DNA of 64,000 nt from Pseudomonas fluorescens (GTDB lineage Bacteria; Pseudomonadota; Gammaproteobacteria; Pseudomonadales; Pseudomonadaceae), in the NCBI RefSeq assembly GCF_018614655.1, contig NZ_JAGGOG010000010.1, positions 1 to 64,000 of the forward strand, in the 5' to 3' direction. Below the pieces are notes generated by a model. It was not told the origin of the DNA. It saw nothing but the letters and a program-made list of their open reading frames with translations, and ran no database searches. Numbering within the stretch: the stretch's first letter is position 1; each line of letters opens with the position of its first letter. The position numbers and the translations under genes are program-made. This document shows positions 34,851-44,463 of this stretch, piece by piece.

Positions 34851-36131
34851 ATGAATAACCGCATCAACAAAGTCGTCACCAGTGCTGGTGTCATGGGCGC
34901 CGGTTTCATGCCCTTGTTTGCCCAGGCCGACTTCGTCGCCGACAGCAAAGCTTCGCTTGAATTGAAGAACTATTACTTCAACCGCGACTATCGCGAGTCC
35001 ACGGGGCAGAACAAGCGGGCCGAGTGGGCACAGGGATTTATCCTCAAGGTTGAGTCGGGTTTCACTGACGGTACCTTAGGCTTTGGTCTCGACGCGGTCG
35101 GCATGCTGGGTGTGAAGCTCGATTCCAGCCCGGACAATTCAGGCACAGGGCTGTTGGCGCGCTCAAGCGTGGCCGAGCCGGGCTCCCCCAGCTATGCCCG
35201 TCGCGCCCACGACAACTACGCCAAGCTCGGTATCACCGGCAAGGCGCGCCTGGCCCAAAGCGAGCTGCGTGTGGGCTATATGGTGCCCGACCTGCCCACC
35301 CTGCAACCGAACCTCAGTCGCCTGTTTCCACAGAGTTTCAGTGGTACGGCGCTGACCTCCAAAGACATCGACAAGCTGACGCTGACCGTGGGCCAACTGG
35401 ACCAGGTCAAGCAACGCGACTCGACTCACTACGAAGACATGGGCCTCACCAGCCAGTACGGCGCCTATAAAAGCAGCGCCAAAAGTGATGAGTTCCGCTA
35501 CGCCGGTGGCGAGTACGCGCTGACGCCGACCACCGTGGTCACCTACCAGTTCGCACAACTGGAGAGCCTGTACCAACAGCATTACCTGGGTTTGAAAAAC
35601 AGCTTCAAGTGGGGCCCCGGCACGTTCAAGACTGACATCCGTTACTTCAACGCCAGCGAAGATGCCGCGGCGCTGGCCGGCAAAGTGGATAACCGTGCGT
35701 TGAGTACCCGAGTGGGCTACGGCCTCTATGGCCACAACCTGAGCGGCGGATACCAGGAGCAGTACGGCTCGACGCCGTTCACCTATGTCGACGGTACCAA
35801 CACCTACCTGTTCTCCGAGTACCAATTGGCCAACTTCTCCCAGACCGGCGAACGCGTTTGGCATGCCCGCTATGACTATGACTTCGCTGCGCTGGGTATT
35901 CCGGGCCTGCTGTTCTCGACGCGTTATGCCAAGGGCGACAACGCCAAGGTCATCGGTTTCAGCGGGGAAGGGCGCGAGTGGGAACGTGATTTGAGCCTGG
36001 GCTATGTGGTGCAGAGTGGCAGCTTCAAGAACGTGTCGCTGCGTTGGCAGAACGCCAGCGCCACCAGCAACTTCGCCCGCGACACCAATGAGAACCGAGT
36101 GATCCTGGGCTACACCCTGGCGCTCTGGTAG
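34851..36131 (+). CDS. OprD-family outer-membrane porin
   Basis: 426 aa with a signal peptide (about 1-26, ending FAQA). It starts with the OprD opening DFVADSKASLELKNYYFNRD, followed by RAEWAQGFILKVESGFTDGT and many alternating beta strands. It ends with an aromatic residue pattern (VILGYTLALW) as needed for outer-membrane insertion. OprD/Opd porins admit amino acids, peptides or aromatic acids. Its position inside the operon suggests that it admits the same substrate as the ABC importer. Confidence 0.94.
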   Translation: MNNRINKVVTSAGVMGAGFMPLFAQADFVADSKASLELKNYYFNRDYRESTGQNKRAEWAQGFILKVESGFTDGTLGFGLDAVGMLGVKLDSSPDNSGTGLLARSSVAEPGSPSYARRAHDNYAKLGITGKARLAQSELRVGYMVPDLPTLQPNLSRLFPQSFSGTALTSKDIDKLTLTVGQLDQVKQRDSTHYEDMGLTSQYGAYKSSAKSDEFRYAGGEYALTPTTVVTYQFAQLESLYQQHYLGLKNSFKWGPGTFKTDIRYFNASEDAAALAGKVDNRALSTRVGYGLYGHNLSGGYQEQYGSTPFTYVDGTNTYLFSEYQLANFSQTGERVWHARYDYDFAALGIPGLLFSTRYAKGDNAKVIGFSGEGREWERDLSLGYVVQSGSFKNVSLRWQNASATSNFARDTNENRVILGYTLALW

Positions 36132-36198
36132 CGGTAACGGCGTGCAACAGGGTGAGCCTGTTGCACGGCCAAGCAGTGGGAATGAGGGGATAGATCAG

Positions 36199-37716
36199 AT
36201 GACGAGTTTGCCGTTGCGACGGGCATTGCCCAGTCAACAACGCGTATCGGCGCGTGGCGTGAGTGATTTCATCGATGCGGTGAACGCTACGGGCTTGGAG
36301 TTGCACAGTTTCATGCTGTACCGCGACGGCGCGGTGGTGGCCGAAGCGTTTTGGGCACCTTGGCGTGCCGACCGACTCCACGTTCAGCATTCGGCGACCA
36401 AGAGCTGGGTGTCCATGGCCATCGGGCTGTTGGTCGATGACGGCGTGCTGTCGCTGGACGCCAAGGTCGTCGGCTTTTTTGCCGCCGATTGCCCTGCACA
36501 CATCAGCGAACACCTGGCGGCAATGACCGTGCGCGATTTGCTGACCATGCGCACCGGGCATCGCCAGGGCATTTCCGGCGGGGCCTGGCGTGGGCGCAGT
36601 GAAAGCTGGGTCAAGTTGTTCCTCAAGGAACCGGTGGAATACCCGCCAGGGCACCGGTTCATCTACAGCAGCGCGTCGAGTTTCATGCTCTCGGCCATTG
36701 TCAGTGTGGTCAGCGGCCAGACGGCCTTTGAGCTGTGCAACGCACGTATCTTCCAACCCATGGGCATGGGGCGCATCGAGTGGGACCTTGCGCCGGGCGG
36801 CTACAACACCGGCGGCAATGGCTTGAGTTGCAGCACCGAGGATTTGCTCAAGTTCGGCGTGCTGCACTTGCAGCAAGGCAATTGGGAGGGACGGCAATTG
36901 CTGTCCAGCGAGTGGGTGGCCGAAGCCACGCGCGGGCATGTCGATGATGTGTGGATGGGCGCCTTCGATGGCAAGCGCTACCTCAGTCGCGACGAGTCCA
37001 GCGACGCCGGTATCACGCGCCGCGAGGGTTACGGCTACCAGTGGTGGATGACCCAGCACGGTGGCTATTACGCCTCTGGGGTGTTTGGCCAACAGTGCAT
37101 TGTGCTGCCGCAGCAGAACACGGTGATTGCATTTACTGCCGGGCTGCCATTGGGCGAGCGACGCTTGCACAGCCTACTGTGGGAGCACCTGTTTCCTGCG
37201 TTGGACGTGCCGGCCGACAGCGCGGCAGACGCAGGGCTTGTCGCGCTGTCGGCACGTCATCAGCGACCATCCCTGGCAGGTGCGTCGACCTCGCCGCGTC
37301 AGGCCGAGTTCAGCGGCTCGTTCTTGATGGAGGCCAATGAAGATCAGGTCAGCGAAGTGCGTCTGGTGTTCGGCGCCAGCTACTGCGACTTCTACCTTAC
37401 CGACCCGCGCGGCACCCACTGCATTCGCGCCGGGCTGGCCGATGGCATCGAAAGCCAGACCAGCATGACCGGCCACTATCTGCACCACCAATACCAGCCG
37501 GAAATCACCGCGGTGGTGGCGCAGGCGCGTTGGACCGAAGACGGGGTGTTGAGCATGACCTGGCAATTTGTCGAAACGGCGTTTTGTGACCAAGTCATCT
37601 GTCGCATCGAGCGCGGCATTTTGTCTGTGGACCGCAGCGTCAACGTCAACGCAGGCCCGTTGCAGCGCCCGACGCTGACCGGTCATCCAAGAACCACTTT
37701 GCAGGAGTCGCCATGA
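36199..37716 (+). CDS. Serine hydrolase, class C beta-lactamase fold (NylB/EstB-like)
   Basis: About 505 aa from MTSLPLRRALPSQQRVSARG; the upstream ATG at 36142 is less likely. The catalytic Ser-x-x-Lys is in VQHSATKSWVSMAIG, the Tyr motif is IYSSASSFML, and a C-terminal HGGYYASGVFGQQC block replaces the KTG box. There is no signal peptide, so it acts in the cytoplasm. The fold includes D-aminopeptidases, EstB-type esterases and the nylon-oligomer hydrolase NylB. A domain of about 130 aa follows the core. The stop overlaps the aminotransferase start. Confidence 0.88.
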   Translation: MTSLPLRRALPSQQRVSARGVSDFIDAVNATGLELHSFMLYRDGAVVAEAFWAPWRADRLHVQHSATKSWVSMAIGLLVDDGVLSLDAKVVGFFAADCPAHISEHLAAMTVRDLLTMRTGHRQGISGGAWRGRSESWVKLFLKEPVEYPPGHRFIYSSASSFMLSAIVSVVSGQTAFELCNARIFQPMGMGRIEWDLAPGGYNTGGNGLSCSTEDLLKFGVLHLQQGNWEGRQLLSSEWVAEATRGHVDDVWMGAFDGKRYLSRDESSDAGITRREGYGYQWWMTQHGGYYASGVFGQQCIVLPQQNTVIAFTAGLPLGERRLHSLLWEHLFPALDVPADSAADAGLVALSARHQRPSLAGASTSPRQAEFSGSFLMEANEDQVSEVRLVFGASYCDFYLTDPRGTHCIRAGLADGIESQTSMTGHYLHHQYQPEITAVVAQARWTEDGVLSMTWQFVETAFCDQVICRIERGILSVDRSVNVNAGPLQRPTLTGHPRTTLQESP

Positions 37717-39038
37717 ACGATATTTCCAACCCATCAGGTTCCGAGTGCGGCGCGTTCTGGGCGCCGTTTACCCCGATGCGCCAGTTCCAGCAACAACCGA
37801 TGATGTTCGCCAGCGCCGACGGTATGTACTACACCACCACCGATGGCCGGCGGGTACTCGACGCGATGGCGGGGTTGTGGTGCGTCAACGCCGGGCATGG
37901 CCAGCCAAAAATTGTCGAAGCCATTCGCGAAGCGGCGGGGCGCCTGGACTTTGTCTCCTCGTTCAAGATGAGTCACCCCCAGGCCCTGGAGATGGCCGAG
38001 CGCCTGATCGGCATCAGCCCGGCGGGCATGGAGCAGGTGTTCTTCACCAACTCGGGTTCCGAGGCGGTGGACACCGCGCTGAAGATTGCCCGGGCGTATC
38101 ACCAAGCTCGGGGCGACAGCCGCCGCACCAAGTTTATCGGGCGTGCCAAGGGTTACCACGGCATGGGTTTCGGTGGCCTTTCGGTGTCGGGTATCGGCCG
38201 GCAGAAGCGTGACTTTGGTCCGCTGCTGGGGGAGGTGTCACACCTGCCGCTGCCGTACGACGCGCGAATGCGCTTCAGCACGGGGCAGCCGCAGCAGGGC
38301 GCGAGTTACGCCGATGCGCTGTCGCAACTGTTGGACATCCAGGACCCGAGCACCGTAGCCGCAGTGATCGTCGAGCCGGTGACGGGCTCCGGCGGCGTGT
38401 ATCCACCGCCCCAGGGGTATTTGCAACGCTTGCGCGAGATCTGCACCCAGCACGGTGTGCTGCTGATATTCGACGAAGTGATTACCGGCTTTGGTCGCGT
38501 TGGCGCCAGCTTCGCCGCCCAAGCCTTCGGTGTGACGCCGGACCTGATCACCACTGCCAAAGGCCTGACCAACGGCGCCGTGCCCATGGGGGGCGTGCTG
38601 GTCAGCGGCGCGGTGTATGAAGCGTTCATGGCCGGGCCGGCGAACGTTATCGAGCTGATGCACGGCTACACCTATTCAGCGCACCCGCTGGCGTGTGCGG
38701 CGGGGCTGGCGACCATCGAGGTGCATCGCGAGTTGGGCATCAATCAACACGTCAACGCGGTCAGCGGGCTCTGGCAGTCTGCCGCGCTGACGCTGCAGGG
38801 CGTTGGCCCGGTACTGGACGTACGCACCATCGGTTTGCTCTGCGCCGTCGAGCTGCAACCGCGCCCCGGTGCCGCCGGCGCACGCGGCAGCGAAGTGGCG
38901 CAGTGGTGCTTTGAGCACGGCGTGCTGGTGCGTGGCTCGGGCGACACCATCGTGATCTCACCGCCGTTGGTGATCAGCCAGCAGGAGATCGCCCAGGTGT
39001 TTGACACCTTGGCGGGTGCTTTGAATCAGGTTGCCTGA
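37713..39038 (+). CDS. Class III omega-aminotransferase
   Basis: 441 aa. It opens like beta-alanine/omega-amino acid:pyruvate aminotransferases (FWAPFTPMRQFQ). The PLP-binding features are present: FFTNSGSEAVDTALKIARAY, KGYHGMGFGGLSVSG, LLIFDEVITGFGRVG with the Asp contacting the pyridine, and the Schiff-base Lys in LITTAKGLTNGAVPMGG. It would convert a terminal amine to an aldehyde, fitting the aldehyde dehydrogenase gene 14 bp downstream. The start is translationally coupled to the serine hydrolase gene. Confidence 0.93.
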   Translation: MNDISNPSGSECGAFWAPFTPMRQFQQQPMMFASADGMYYTTTDGRRVLDAMAGLWCVNAGHGQPKIVEAIREAAGRLDFVSSFKMSHPQALEMAERLIGISPAGMEQVFFTNSGSEAVDTALKIARAYHQARGDSRRTKFIGRAKGYHGMGFGGLSVSGIGRQKRDFGPLLGEVSHLPLPYDARMRFSTGQPQQGASYADALSQLLDIQDPSTVAAVIVEPVTGSGGVYPPPQGYLQRLREICTQHGVLLIFDEVITGFGRVGASFAAQAFGVTPDLITTAKGLTNGAVPMGGVLVSGAVYEAFMAGPANVIELMHGYTYSAHPLACAAGLATIEVHRELGINQHVNAVSGLWQSAALTLQGVGPVLDVRTIGLLCAVELQPRPGAAGARGSEVAQWCFEHGVLVRGSGDTIVISPPLVISQQEIAQVFDTLAGALNQVA

Positions 39039-39052
39039 AGGGAGTCGACGGC

Positions 39053-40471
39053 ATGTCCGATTTGTTTGAGTTCTACATTGACGGCGCCTGGGTCAAACCC
39101 CACGGCGAAACCGTCGAAGCGGTGGTGGACCCGTCCACCGAGCAGGTGGTTGCGCGCATCATCCTGGGTGACACTCACGATGTAGACCGTGCGGTCAGCG
39201 CGGCCCGGCAGGCTTTCCCGGCATTCGCCGCGAGTTCGCTTGAGGCACGTATCGACCTGCTGCACAGCATCATCGAAACCTACAGACGCCACAGCGAGGC
39301 GCTGATCGAAGCGGTGCACCTGGAGATGGGCGCGCCGCTGTCCCTGGCCCGCAACGCCCATGTGCCGGCGGGTCTGGGGCATCTGGTGCAGGCGCTGGAA
39401 GTGTTGCGTGAGTACCGCTTCGAACGCCGCCTGGGCAATACGCTGGTAGTGCGCGAGCCCATCGGCGTGTGCGCCCTGATCACGCCCTGGAACTGGCCGC
39501 TCAATCAACTCACCTGCAAGCTCGCACCCGCCCTGGCGGTGGGCTGCACCGTGGTACTCAAACCGAGTGAGCGGGCGCCGTTGTCGGCGCATATCCTCGC
39601 TCAAGTACTGCATGAGGCTGGCGTGCCGAAAGGCGTATTCAACCTGGTCAACGGCGATGGTCCTGGCGTGGGGGCCGCACTGGCACGCCATGCCGACGTG
39701 GATATGGTGTCCTTCACCGGCTCGACCCGCGCCGGCGTCGCGGTGGCCAAGATGGCGGCCGATACGGTCAAGCGTGTATCCCAGGAACTGGGTGGGAAAT
39801 CCGCGAATATTCTGCTCGACGATGCCTGCCTGCCCAGTGCGGTACGTCATGGGGTCTTGGGCTGCATCCGCAACAGTGGCCAGTCGTGTAATGCCCCGAC
39901 GCGCCTGCTGGTGCCGCGTGCGCAGCAACAGGCGGTGATTGATATCGCCCGGGAAGTGCTGGCGCAGGTGTGCTACGACGACAGTAACCCGACCTCGGCC
40001 ATCGGCCCGGTGGCGAACGCCATGCAGTTCGAACGGGTTCAGGCCATGATCGCGCAGGCCATTGCCGAGGGTTCGCGGTTGATCGCCGGTGGGCTGGGAC
40101 GGCCGCAAGGGGTTGAGCGCGGCTACTACGTGCAACCGACGATATTTGCCGACGTCACGCCGGACATGCTGGTGGCGCGCGAAGAAATCTTCGGCCCGGT
40201 CCTGGCGATCATGCCGTACGACAGCGAAGCCGAAGCGATCGCCATCGCAAACGACAGCCCATACGGTTTGTCGGGTTACGTCACCTCGGCAAGCCTTGCG
40301 CGCAGCCGCAGGGTTGCCCGCCAACTGCGCACCGGCATGGTCCACCTCAACGGCGCGCGGGCCGACCAGGCCGCGCCGTTTGGCGGCTATAAACAGTCGG
40401 GTAATGGGCGTGAATGGGGGGAGATGGGATTTGACGAGTACCTGGAGAGCAAGTCGCTATTCGGGTATTAG
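39053..40471 (+). CDS. Aldehyde dehydrogenase (NAD(P)-dependent)
   Basis: 472 aa. The catalytic Glu lies in VSQELGGKSANI and the Cys in RNSGQSCNAPTRLL. LITPWNWPLNQLTCKLAPAL forms the substrate tunnel, and EEIFGPVLAIMPYD the conserved C-terminal block. It is expected to oxidise the semialdehyde made by the preceding aminotransferase to a carboxylic acid. It is the last gene of the operon; a REPIN and a terminator follow. Confidence 0.93.
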   Translation: MSDLFEFYIDGAWVKPHGETVEAVVDPSTEQVVARIILGDTHDVDRAVSAARQAFPAFAASSLEARIDLLHSIIETYRRHSEALIEAVHLEMGAPLSLARNAHVPAGLGHLVQALEVLREYRFERRLGNTLVVREPIGVCALITPWNWPLNQLTCKLAPALAVGCTVVLKPSERAPLSAHILAQVLHEAGVPKGVFNLVNGDGPGVGAALARHADVDMVSFTGSTRAGVAVAKMAADTVKRVSQELGGKSANILLDDACLPSAVRHGVLGCIRNSGQSCNAPTRLLVPRAQQQAVIDIAREVLAQVCYDDSNPTSAIGPVANAMQFERVQAMIAQAIAEGSRLIAGGLGRPQGVERGYYVQPTIFADVTPDMLVAREEIFGPVLAIMPYDSEAEAIAIANDSPYGLSGYVTSASLARSRRVARQLRTGMVHLNGARADQAAPFGGYKQSGNGREWGEMGFDEYLESKSLFGY

Positions 40472-40533
40472 CGGTTTCCTCCAAAAAACTCAGCGTCCGG
40501 ACTAATGCCTGTCAGTTAAGGGCGAACACTGTA

Positions 40534-40629
40534 CCTGTGGCGAGGGAGCTTGCTCCTGTTGGGTCGCGAAGCGGCCCCAAAAATGGGACTGCTGCGCAGT
40601 CCAACGGGAGCAAGCTCCCTCGCCACAGG
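40534..40629. repeat. REPIN-type palindromic element
   Basis: CCTGTGGCGAGGGAGCTTGC and its near-perfect inverted partner (40,606-40,629) flank a centre with a second hairpin pair (GGGTCGCGAAGCGGCCC; GGACTGCTGCGCAGTCC). This is the widespread REP-doublet arrangement of fluorescent pseudomonads. It is placed between convergent or consecutive transcription units and probably also stabilises the mRNA end. Confidence 0.9.
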
Positions 40630-40694
40630 TTACTTTTTACCCCCTTCTACTTCTTGACTGACTGGCATTAAGCGTACGGACCCTATATTTCAGT

Positions 40695-40728
40695 AAAAAA
40701 GCCGAACTCTAGCCAGTTCGGTTTTTTT
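40695..40728 (+). terminator. Rho-independent terminator
   Basis: CCGAACT and AGTTCGG form a stem, preceded by six A and followed by seven T residues, so it may act in both directions. It closes the ABC/aminotransferase operon. Confidence 0.88.
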
Positions 40729-40937
40729 GCACGCTTGGATTTTGCAAGGTCTTCCCATTTTTTCCTCTAGAGTGAGCAGAATACCTGCCTGCACGAGGCC
40801 ACAAGCTTTGTGCTCGCCGACGGTTCGCAATTTTTTCAGTCTTTTCCCGGCGGTGTAATTTATTTGTCTCCTGAAGCCTCTACCTTGCCCTGAGTCTTTC
40901 TTTGTCGTTCAAGAACTCCAAGGGATTGAATAGCTTT

Positions 40938-43088
40938 ATGCCTACTCTCACACGCAGGAGGCTGCTGCAGGCGGCCGCTATCGGGTCAACCTTCACGCTG
41001 TTGCCCGACTCCATCCGCCAGGCCCTGGCGATCCCCGCTAACAACCGTACCGGCACGATCAGGGATGTCGAGCATGTGGTGATCCTGATGCAGGAGAACC
41101 GCTCATTCGATCACTACTTCGGCACCTTGCCCGGCGTGCGCGGTTTCAGTGATCGATTCACTATTCCGTTACCCGGCAAGCACAAGGTCTGGGAGCAGCA
41201 GGGTGTCGGGCGGCGGGTATTGCCCTATCACCTGGACAGTTCGCGCGGCAACGCACAGCGGGTCAACGGTACGCCGCACTCCTGGGTGGACGAGCATGCC
41301 GCCTGGGGCAGTGGTCGGATGAATGCCTGGCCGACGTTCAAGACGTCCACGTCCATGGGTTACTACCGCGAGCAGGAGTTACCGTTCCAGTTTGCCCTGG
41401 CTAACACCTTCACCCTGTGCGATGCCTACCATTGTTCGGTGCACGCCGGCACCAACCCGAATCGGCTGTTCCACTGGACCGGCACCAACGGGCCGACCGG
41501 GGCCAATGTCGCGGCGGTGGTCAACGAATGGGATGGCCCCGGCGCCGTGACGGTGGGCTACACCTGGAAAACGTACCCCGAACGCCTGGAAGAGGCGGGC
41601 GTCAGTTGGAAGGTCTATCAGTTCTTGCCGGACAACTTTGGCGATAACCCATTGGCCGGCTTTCGCCAGTACCGCGCCGCCAGTGTCGCTGCCGGCAACC
41701 CCGCGCAGCCACCGAATGACTTTACGGCCTTCGTGCCTTACAGCGATCAACTCAATGCCCGGGTGCCGTTGTACAAGGGCAACGGCAACACCCTCCCGGC
41801 CAGCGGTGGTAGCCAACTGGAAGCGATCATCCAGGGCTTTCGCGATGATGTGCACGGTGGACGCCTGCCCCAGGTGAGCTGGATCGTCGCCCCGGCCAAT
41901 TACTCCGAACACCCCGGGCCTTCCAGTCCTGTGCAGGGCGGCTGGTTCACCCAGGAGATCCTCAAGGCGTTGACCGACAACCCGCAGGTCTGGAGCAAGA
42001 CTGTGTTGCTGGTCAACTACGATGAAAACGATGGTTTCTTCGACCATGTGCCATCGCCGTCGGCCCCCTCAAAGCGGCTGGACGGCAGCTTCGCCGGCAA
42101 GTCCACGGTGAAGTTCGACAGTGAGATTTTCACCCACCCGGCGCCACCCGGTTCGACCCAACAACCCAAGCCCGACGGTGGCGTCTACGGGCCTGGCCCA
42201 AGGGTGCCCATGCTGGTCCTGTCGCCGTGGAGCCGCGGCGGTTGGGTCAACTCCCAAGCGTTTGATCACACCTCGGTACTGCAGTTTCTGGAAAAACGCT
42301 TTGGGGTGCGCGAACCCAATATCAGCGCCTGGCGTCGGGCCGTGTGTGGCGACCTCACGTCGGCGTTCAACTTCGTCAACCCCAACACCGAAACCCTGCC
42401 GCCGCTGCACACCACCACCCGGCAGGCCGCTGACTTGCTGCGCCAGCGCCAGGAGCAACTGGCCCAGGTCGCCCTGCCAGCGGTGGGTCGGCAACAGGCG
42501 CCGCATCAGGAGCGTATGGCGCGGCCATCCCGAGCCTTGCCCTATAGCTTGAGCGTCGAGGCTTCGACTGACCGTCGCGCCAGATCGCTGGCCCTGGACT
42601 TCATTAACCGTGGTGAGCAAGGCGCAGTGTTCCACGTCTACAACCGTCTACGCCTGGAAGACATACCACGGCGCTACACCGTGGAAGCCGGCAAAACCCT
42701 CAGTGACACATGGCAAACCCTTGGCGCCTACAAGCTCTGGCTGCTGGGTCCGAACGGTTTTCATCGATCATTCCAGGGGAACCTGAAACGTGACGAGCCC
42801 GAATTGTTAGTGTCCTATCGTGGAGACGCGCTGCTACTGACGTTGATCAATAACAGCAAGCGCTCGGCGTCGGTCAGCATCGGCCGCTGTCCTTACACCA
42901 AGCAAGGCCCCTGGCTCTTTGAGATACCGGGCGGCGGCACCCTGCAGCGCACGTTCTCCTGCCAGCCCAGCGGTGGCTGGTATGACTTCAAGTTACGCGA
43001 TGAGCATGGTTGGAGGCGCCGGGTGGCAGGGCGGATCGAGACGGGAGAGCACAGCATCAGCGATCCGTTGATGGGCAAGCGCATATAA
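40938..43088 (+). CDS. Phosphocholine-type phospholipase C, Tat-exported
   Basis: About 716 aa from the ATG giving MPTLTRRRLLQAAAIGSTFT, a twin-arginine signal peptide; a TTG 36 bp upstream would add 12 residues. The phosphoesterase domain starts with VEHVVILMQENRSFDHYFGT (metal ligands Glu/Asn and the Asp/His pair). It includes FHWTGTNGPTGANVAAV, VNYDENDGFFDHVPSP and RVPMLVLSPWSRGGWVNSQA. Two C-terminal DUF756 beta domains follow (about 520-716). The PlcH/PlcN family hydrolyses phosphatidylcholine and related lipids outside the cell. No Pho box was found upstream. Confidence 0.92.
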   Translation: MPTLTRRRLLQAAAIGSTFTLLPDSIRQALAIPANNRTGTIRDVEHVVILMQENRSFDHYFGTLPGVRGFSDRFTIPLPGKHKVWEQQGVGRRVLPYHLDSSRGNAQRVNGTPHSWVDEHAAWGSGRMNAWPTFKTSTSMGYYREQELPFQFALANTFTLCDAYHCSVHAGTNPNRLFHWTGTNGPTGANVAAVVNEWDGPGAVTVGYTWKTYPERLEEAGVSWKVYQFLPDNFGDNPLAGFRQYRAASVAAGNPAQPPNDFTAFVPYSDQLNARVPLYKGNGNTLPASGGSQLEAIIQGFRDDVHGGRLPQVSWIVAPANYSEHPGPSSPVQGGWFTQEILKALTDNPQVWSKTVLLVNYDENDGFFDHVPSPSAPSKRLDGSFAGKSTVKFDSEIFTHPAPPGSTQQPKPDGGVYGPGPRVPMLVLSPWSRGGWVNSQAFDHTSVLQFLEKRFGVREPNISAWRRAVCGDLTSAFNFVNPNTETLPPLHTTTRQAADLLRQRQEQLAQVALPAVGRQQAPHQERMARPSRALPYSLSVEASTDRRARSLALDFINRGEQGAVFHVYNRLRLEDIPRRYTVEAGKTLSDTWQTLGAYKLWLLGPNGFHRSFQGNLKRDEPELLVSYRGDALLLTLINNSKRSASVSIGRCPYTKQGPWLFEIPGGGTLQRTFSCQPSGGWYDFKLRDEHGWRRRVAGRIETGEHSISDPLMGKRI

Positions 43089-43113
43089 GGGGCAGCTATC
43101 GCCTAGCTGTTTT

Positions 43114-43150
43114 CTGTAGCCGCTGCCTCGTATCTCGGCAGAGGCTACAG
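43114..43150. repeat. Single REP-like palindrome
   Basis: CTGTAGCC and GGCTACAG bracket CGCTGCCTCGTATCTCGGCAGA. The core matches the REPIN arms near 58,565. It lies 26 bp after the phospholipase stop codon and may act as a transcript end. Confidence 0.75.
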
Positions 43151-43204
43151 GGCAACCGAAAGCCAACAGCGTCCGCTTACGGCACTCTCGAATCTAAAAA
43201 AAGC

Positions 43205-43235
43205 TTGACCTTCCAAACGTGGCAAGTCGGATAAA
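43205..43235 (+). promoter_or_regulatory. CueR-type promoter of mexPQ-opmE
   Basis: The -35 element TTGACC and a -10-like GATAAA are separated by 19 bp. That spacing needs MerR-family activation. Within the spacer, CCTTCC and GGCAAG form the halves of an imperfect dyad. The same arrangement recurs before copA, copZ and the biosynthetic genes. Confidence 0.75.
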
Positions 43236-43293
43236 TGGAAAAAAGCTGCTTCGTCTCAGCTAATCCAAGCCGACTCCCGTTGCGATAGGTCAA

Positions 43294-44463
43294 ATGATGA
43301 ACGTCAAAAGTGTAACCCTGATCACTGCGGCGATAAGCGTCGCGCTCACTCTCGCCGGTTGCAAGGACACGGTGCCCGCGGCCAGCCCGGCCAAGCCACC
43401 GAGTATTCCGGTGGCCGAGGTGGTCGTCCGCTCGGTGACACCCTTTGTCGAGTACACCGGTTCACTCACTGCGGTCGAACGGGTTGAACTGCGCCCGCGG
43501 GTCGCCGGTTATATTCAGAATGTGAGCGTGCCCGAAGGCCGCTTCGTCGAGAAGGGCAGCCGACTCTTTCTCATTGATCCACGGGTGTTCCAGGCTGCGC
43601 TGAACGCTGCGACCGCGCGTCTGCGCGAAGCGCAAGCGGCATCGATGCTCGCCCAGGCGGAGCATGCGCGCGCCCAGCAACTGTTCGCCAAAAATGTCGT
43701 CGCTCGTGATCGCCTCGACACTGCAGTGGCGTCACTGAATGCGCGTAAGGCGCAGGTCGAAGCCGCAAAGGCAGCGCAGGATGCTGCGCAATTGGACCTG
43801 AGTTTCACCCGTGTCACGGCGCCGATCAGTGGGCGCGTCGGGCAAACCCTCGTCACTGAGGGCAACTACGTCACCAGTGGCGTGACGCCCCTGACAACGA
43901 TCGTCTCGATCAACCCGCTCCATGTCTATTTCGATGTCGACGAACGTACGTATTTACAGTCGCTTGCCGCCGGCCGGTCCAGCGCGACCCCGCAGGAAGT
44001 ACCGGCGGCCAAGGTCATGGTGGCGCTGCTCACCGACAAGACCTATTCGCGGCTCGGCCGTCTCGACTTCCTCTCCAACGCCGCCGATCGTGGGACGGGA
44101 ACGGTGCGTATCCGCGCAGTGGTCGACAACCCCGATGGGCAATTGACCCCAGGCCTCTTTGCCAAGGTCAAACTGGAGACCGGCACACCGCAAGCCAGGG
44201 TGCTGGTCTCCGATCAATCGATTGGTACCGATCAAGGCAGCCGCTATGTGCTGGTGGTCGACAAGGACGACAAGACGCAATACCGGCCCGTCGAGCTGGG
44301 TGCAATGGTCGACGGTTTGCGCCTAGTCGAACAAGGCCTGCAGCCGGGCGAGCGCATCGTCGTCAAGGGGTTGGTGCGCCCAGGCATGCAGGTCACGCCA
44401 CAGACCGCGGCGATTGACGGTACGCCCACAGCGCTGGGGCAAACCGTGGGAGCCGTGCAATGA
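43294..44463 (+). CDS. mexP: RND efflux periplasmic adaptor MexP
   Basis: 389 aa. A lipoprotein signal (LTLAGC) anchors it to the inner membrane. Membrane-fusion features follow in order: EYTGSLTAVERVELRPRVAG (barrel-sandwich hybrid), a long alpha-hairpin (about 100-175, LNAATARLREAQAASMLAQA), the lipoyl half RVTAPISGRVGQTLVTEGNY, and a C-terminal beta barrel with NPDGQLTPGLFAKVKLE. It links the MexQ pump with OpmE. In P. aeruginosa mexPQ-opmE neighbours the fluopsin genes and is copper-induced through CueR; here the gene order is the same and a CueR-type promoter precedes it. Confidence 0.92.
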   Translation: MMNVKSVTLITAAISVALTLAGCKDTVPAASPAKPPSIPVAEVVVRSVTPFVEYTGSLTAVERVELRPRVAGYIQNVSVPEGRFVEKGSRLFLIDPRVFQAALNAATARLREAQAASMLAQAEHARAQQLFAKNVVARDRLDTAVASLNARKAQVEAAKAAQDAAQLDLSFTRVTAPISGRVGQTLVTEGNYVTSGVTPLTTIVSINPLHVYFDVDERTYLQSLAAGRSSATPQEVPAAKVMVALLTDKTYSRLGRLDFLSNAADRGTGTVRIRAVVDNPDGQLTPGLFAKVKLETGTPQARVLVSDQSIGTDQGSRYVLVVDKDDKTQYRPVELGAMVDGLRLVEQGLQPGERIVVKGLVRPGMQVTPQTAAIDGTPTALGQTVGAVQ

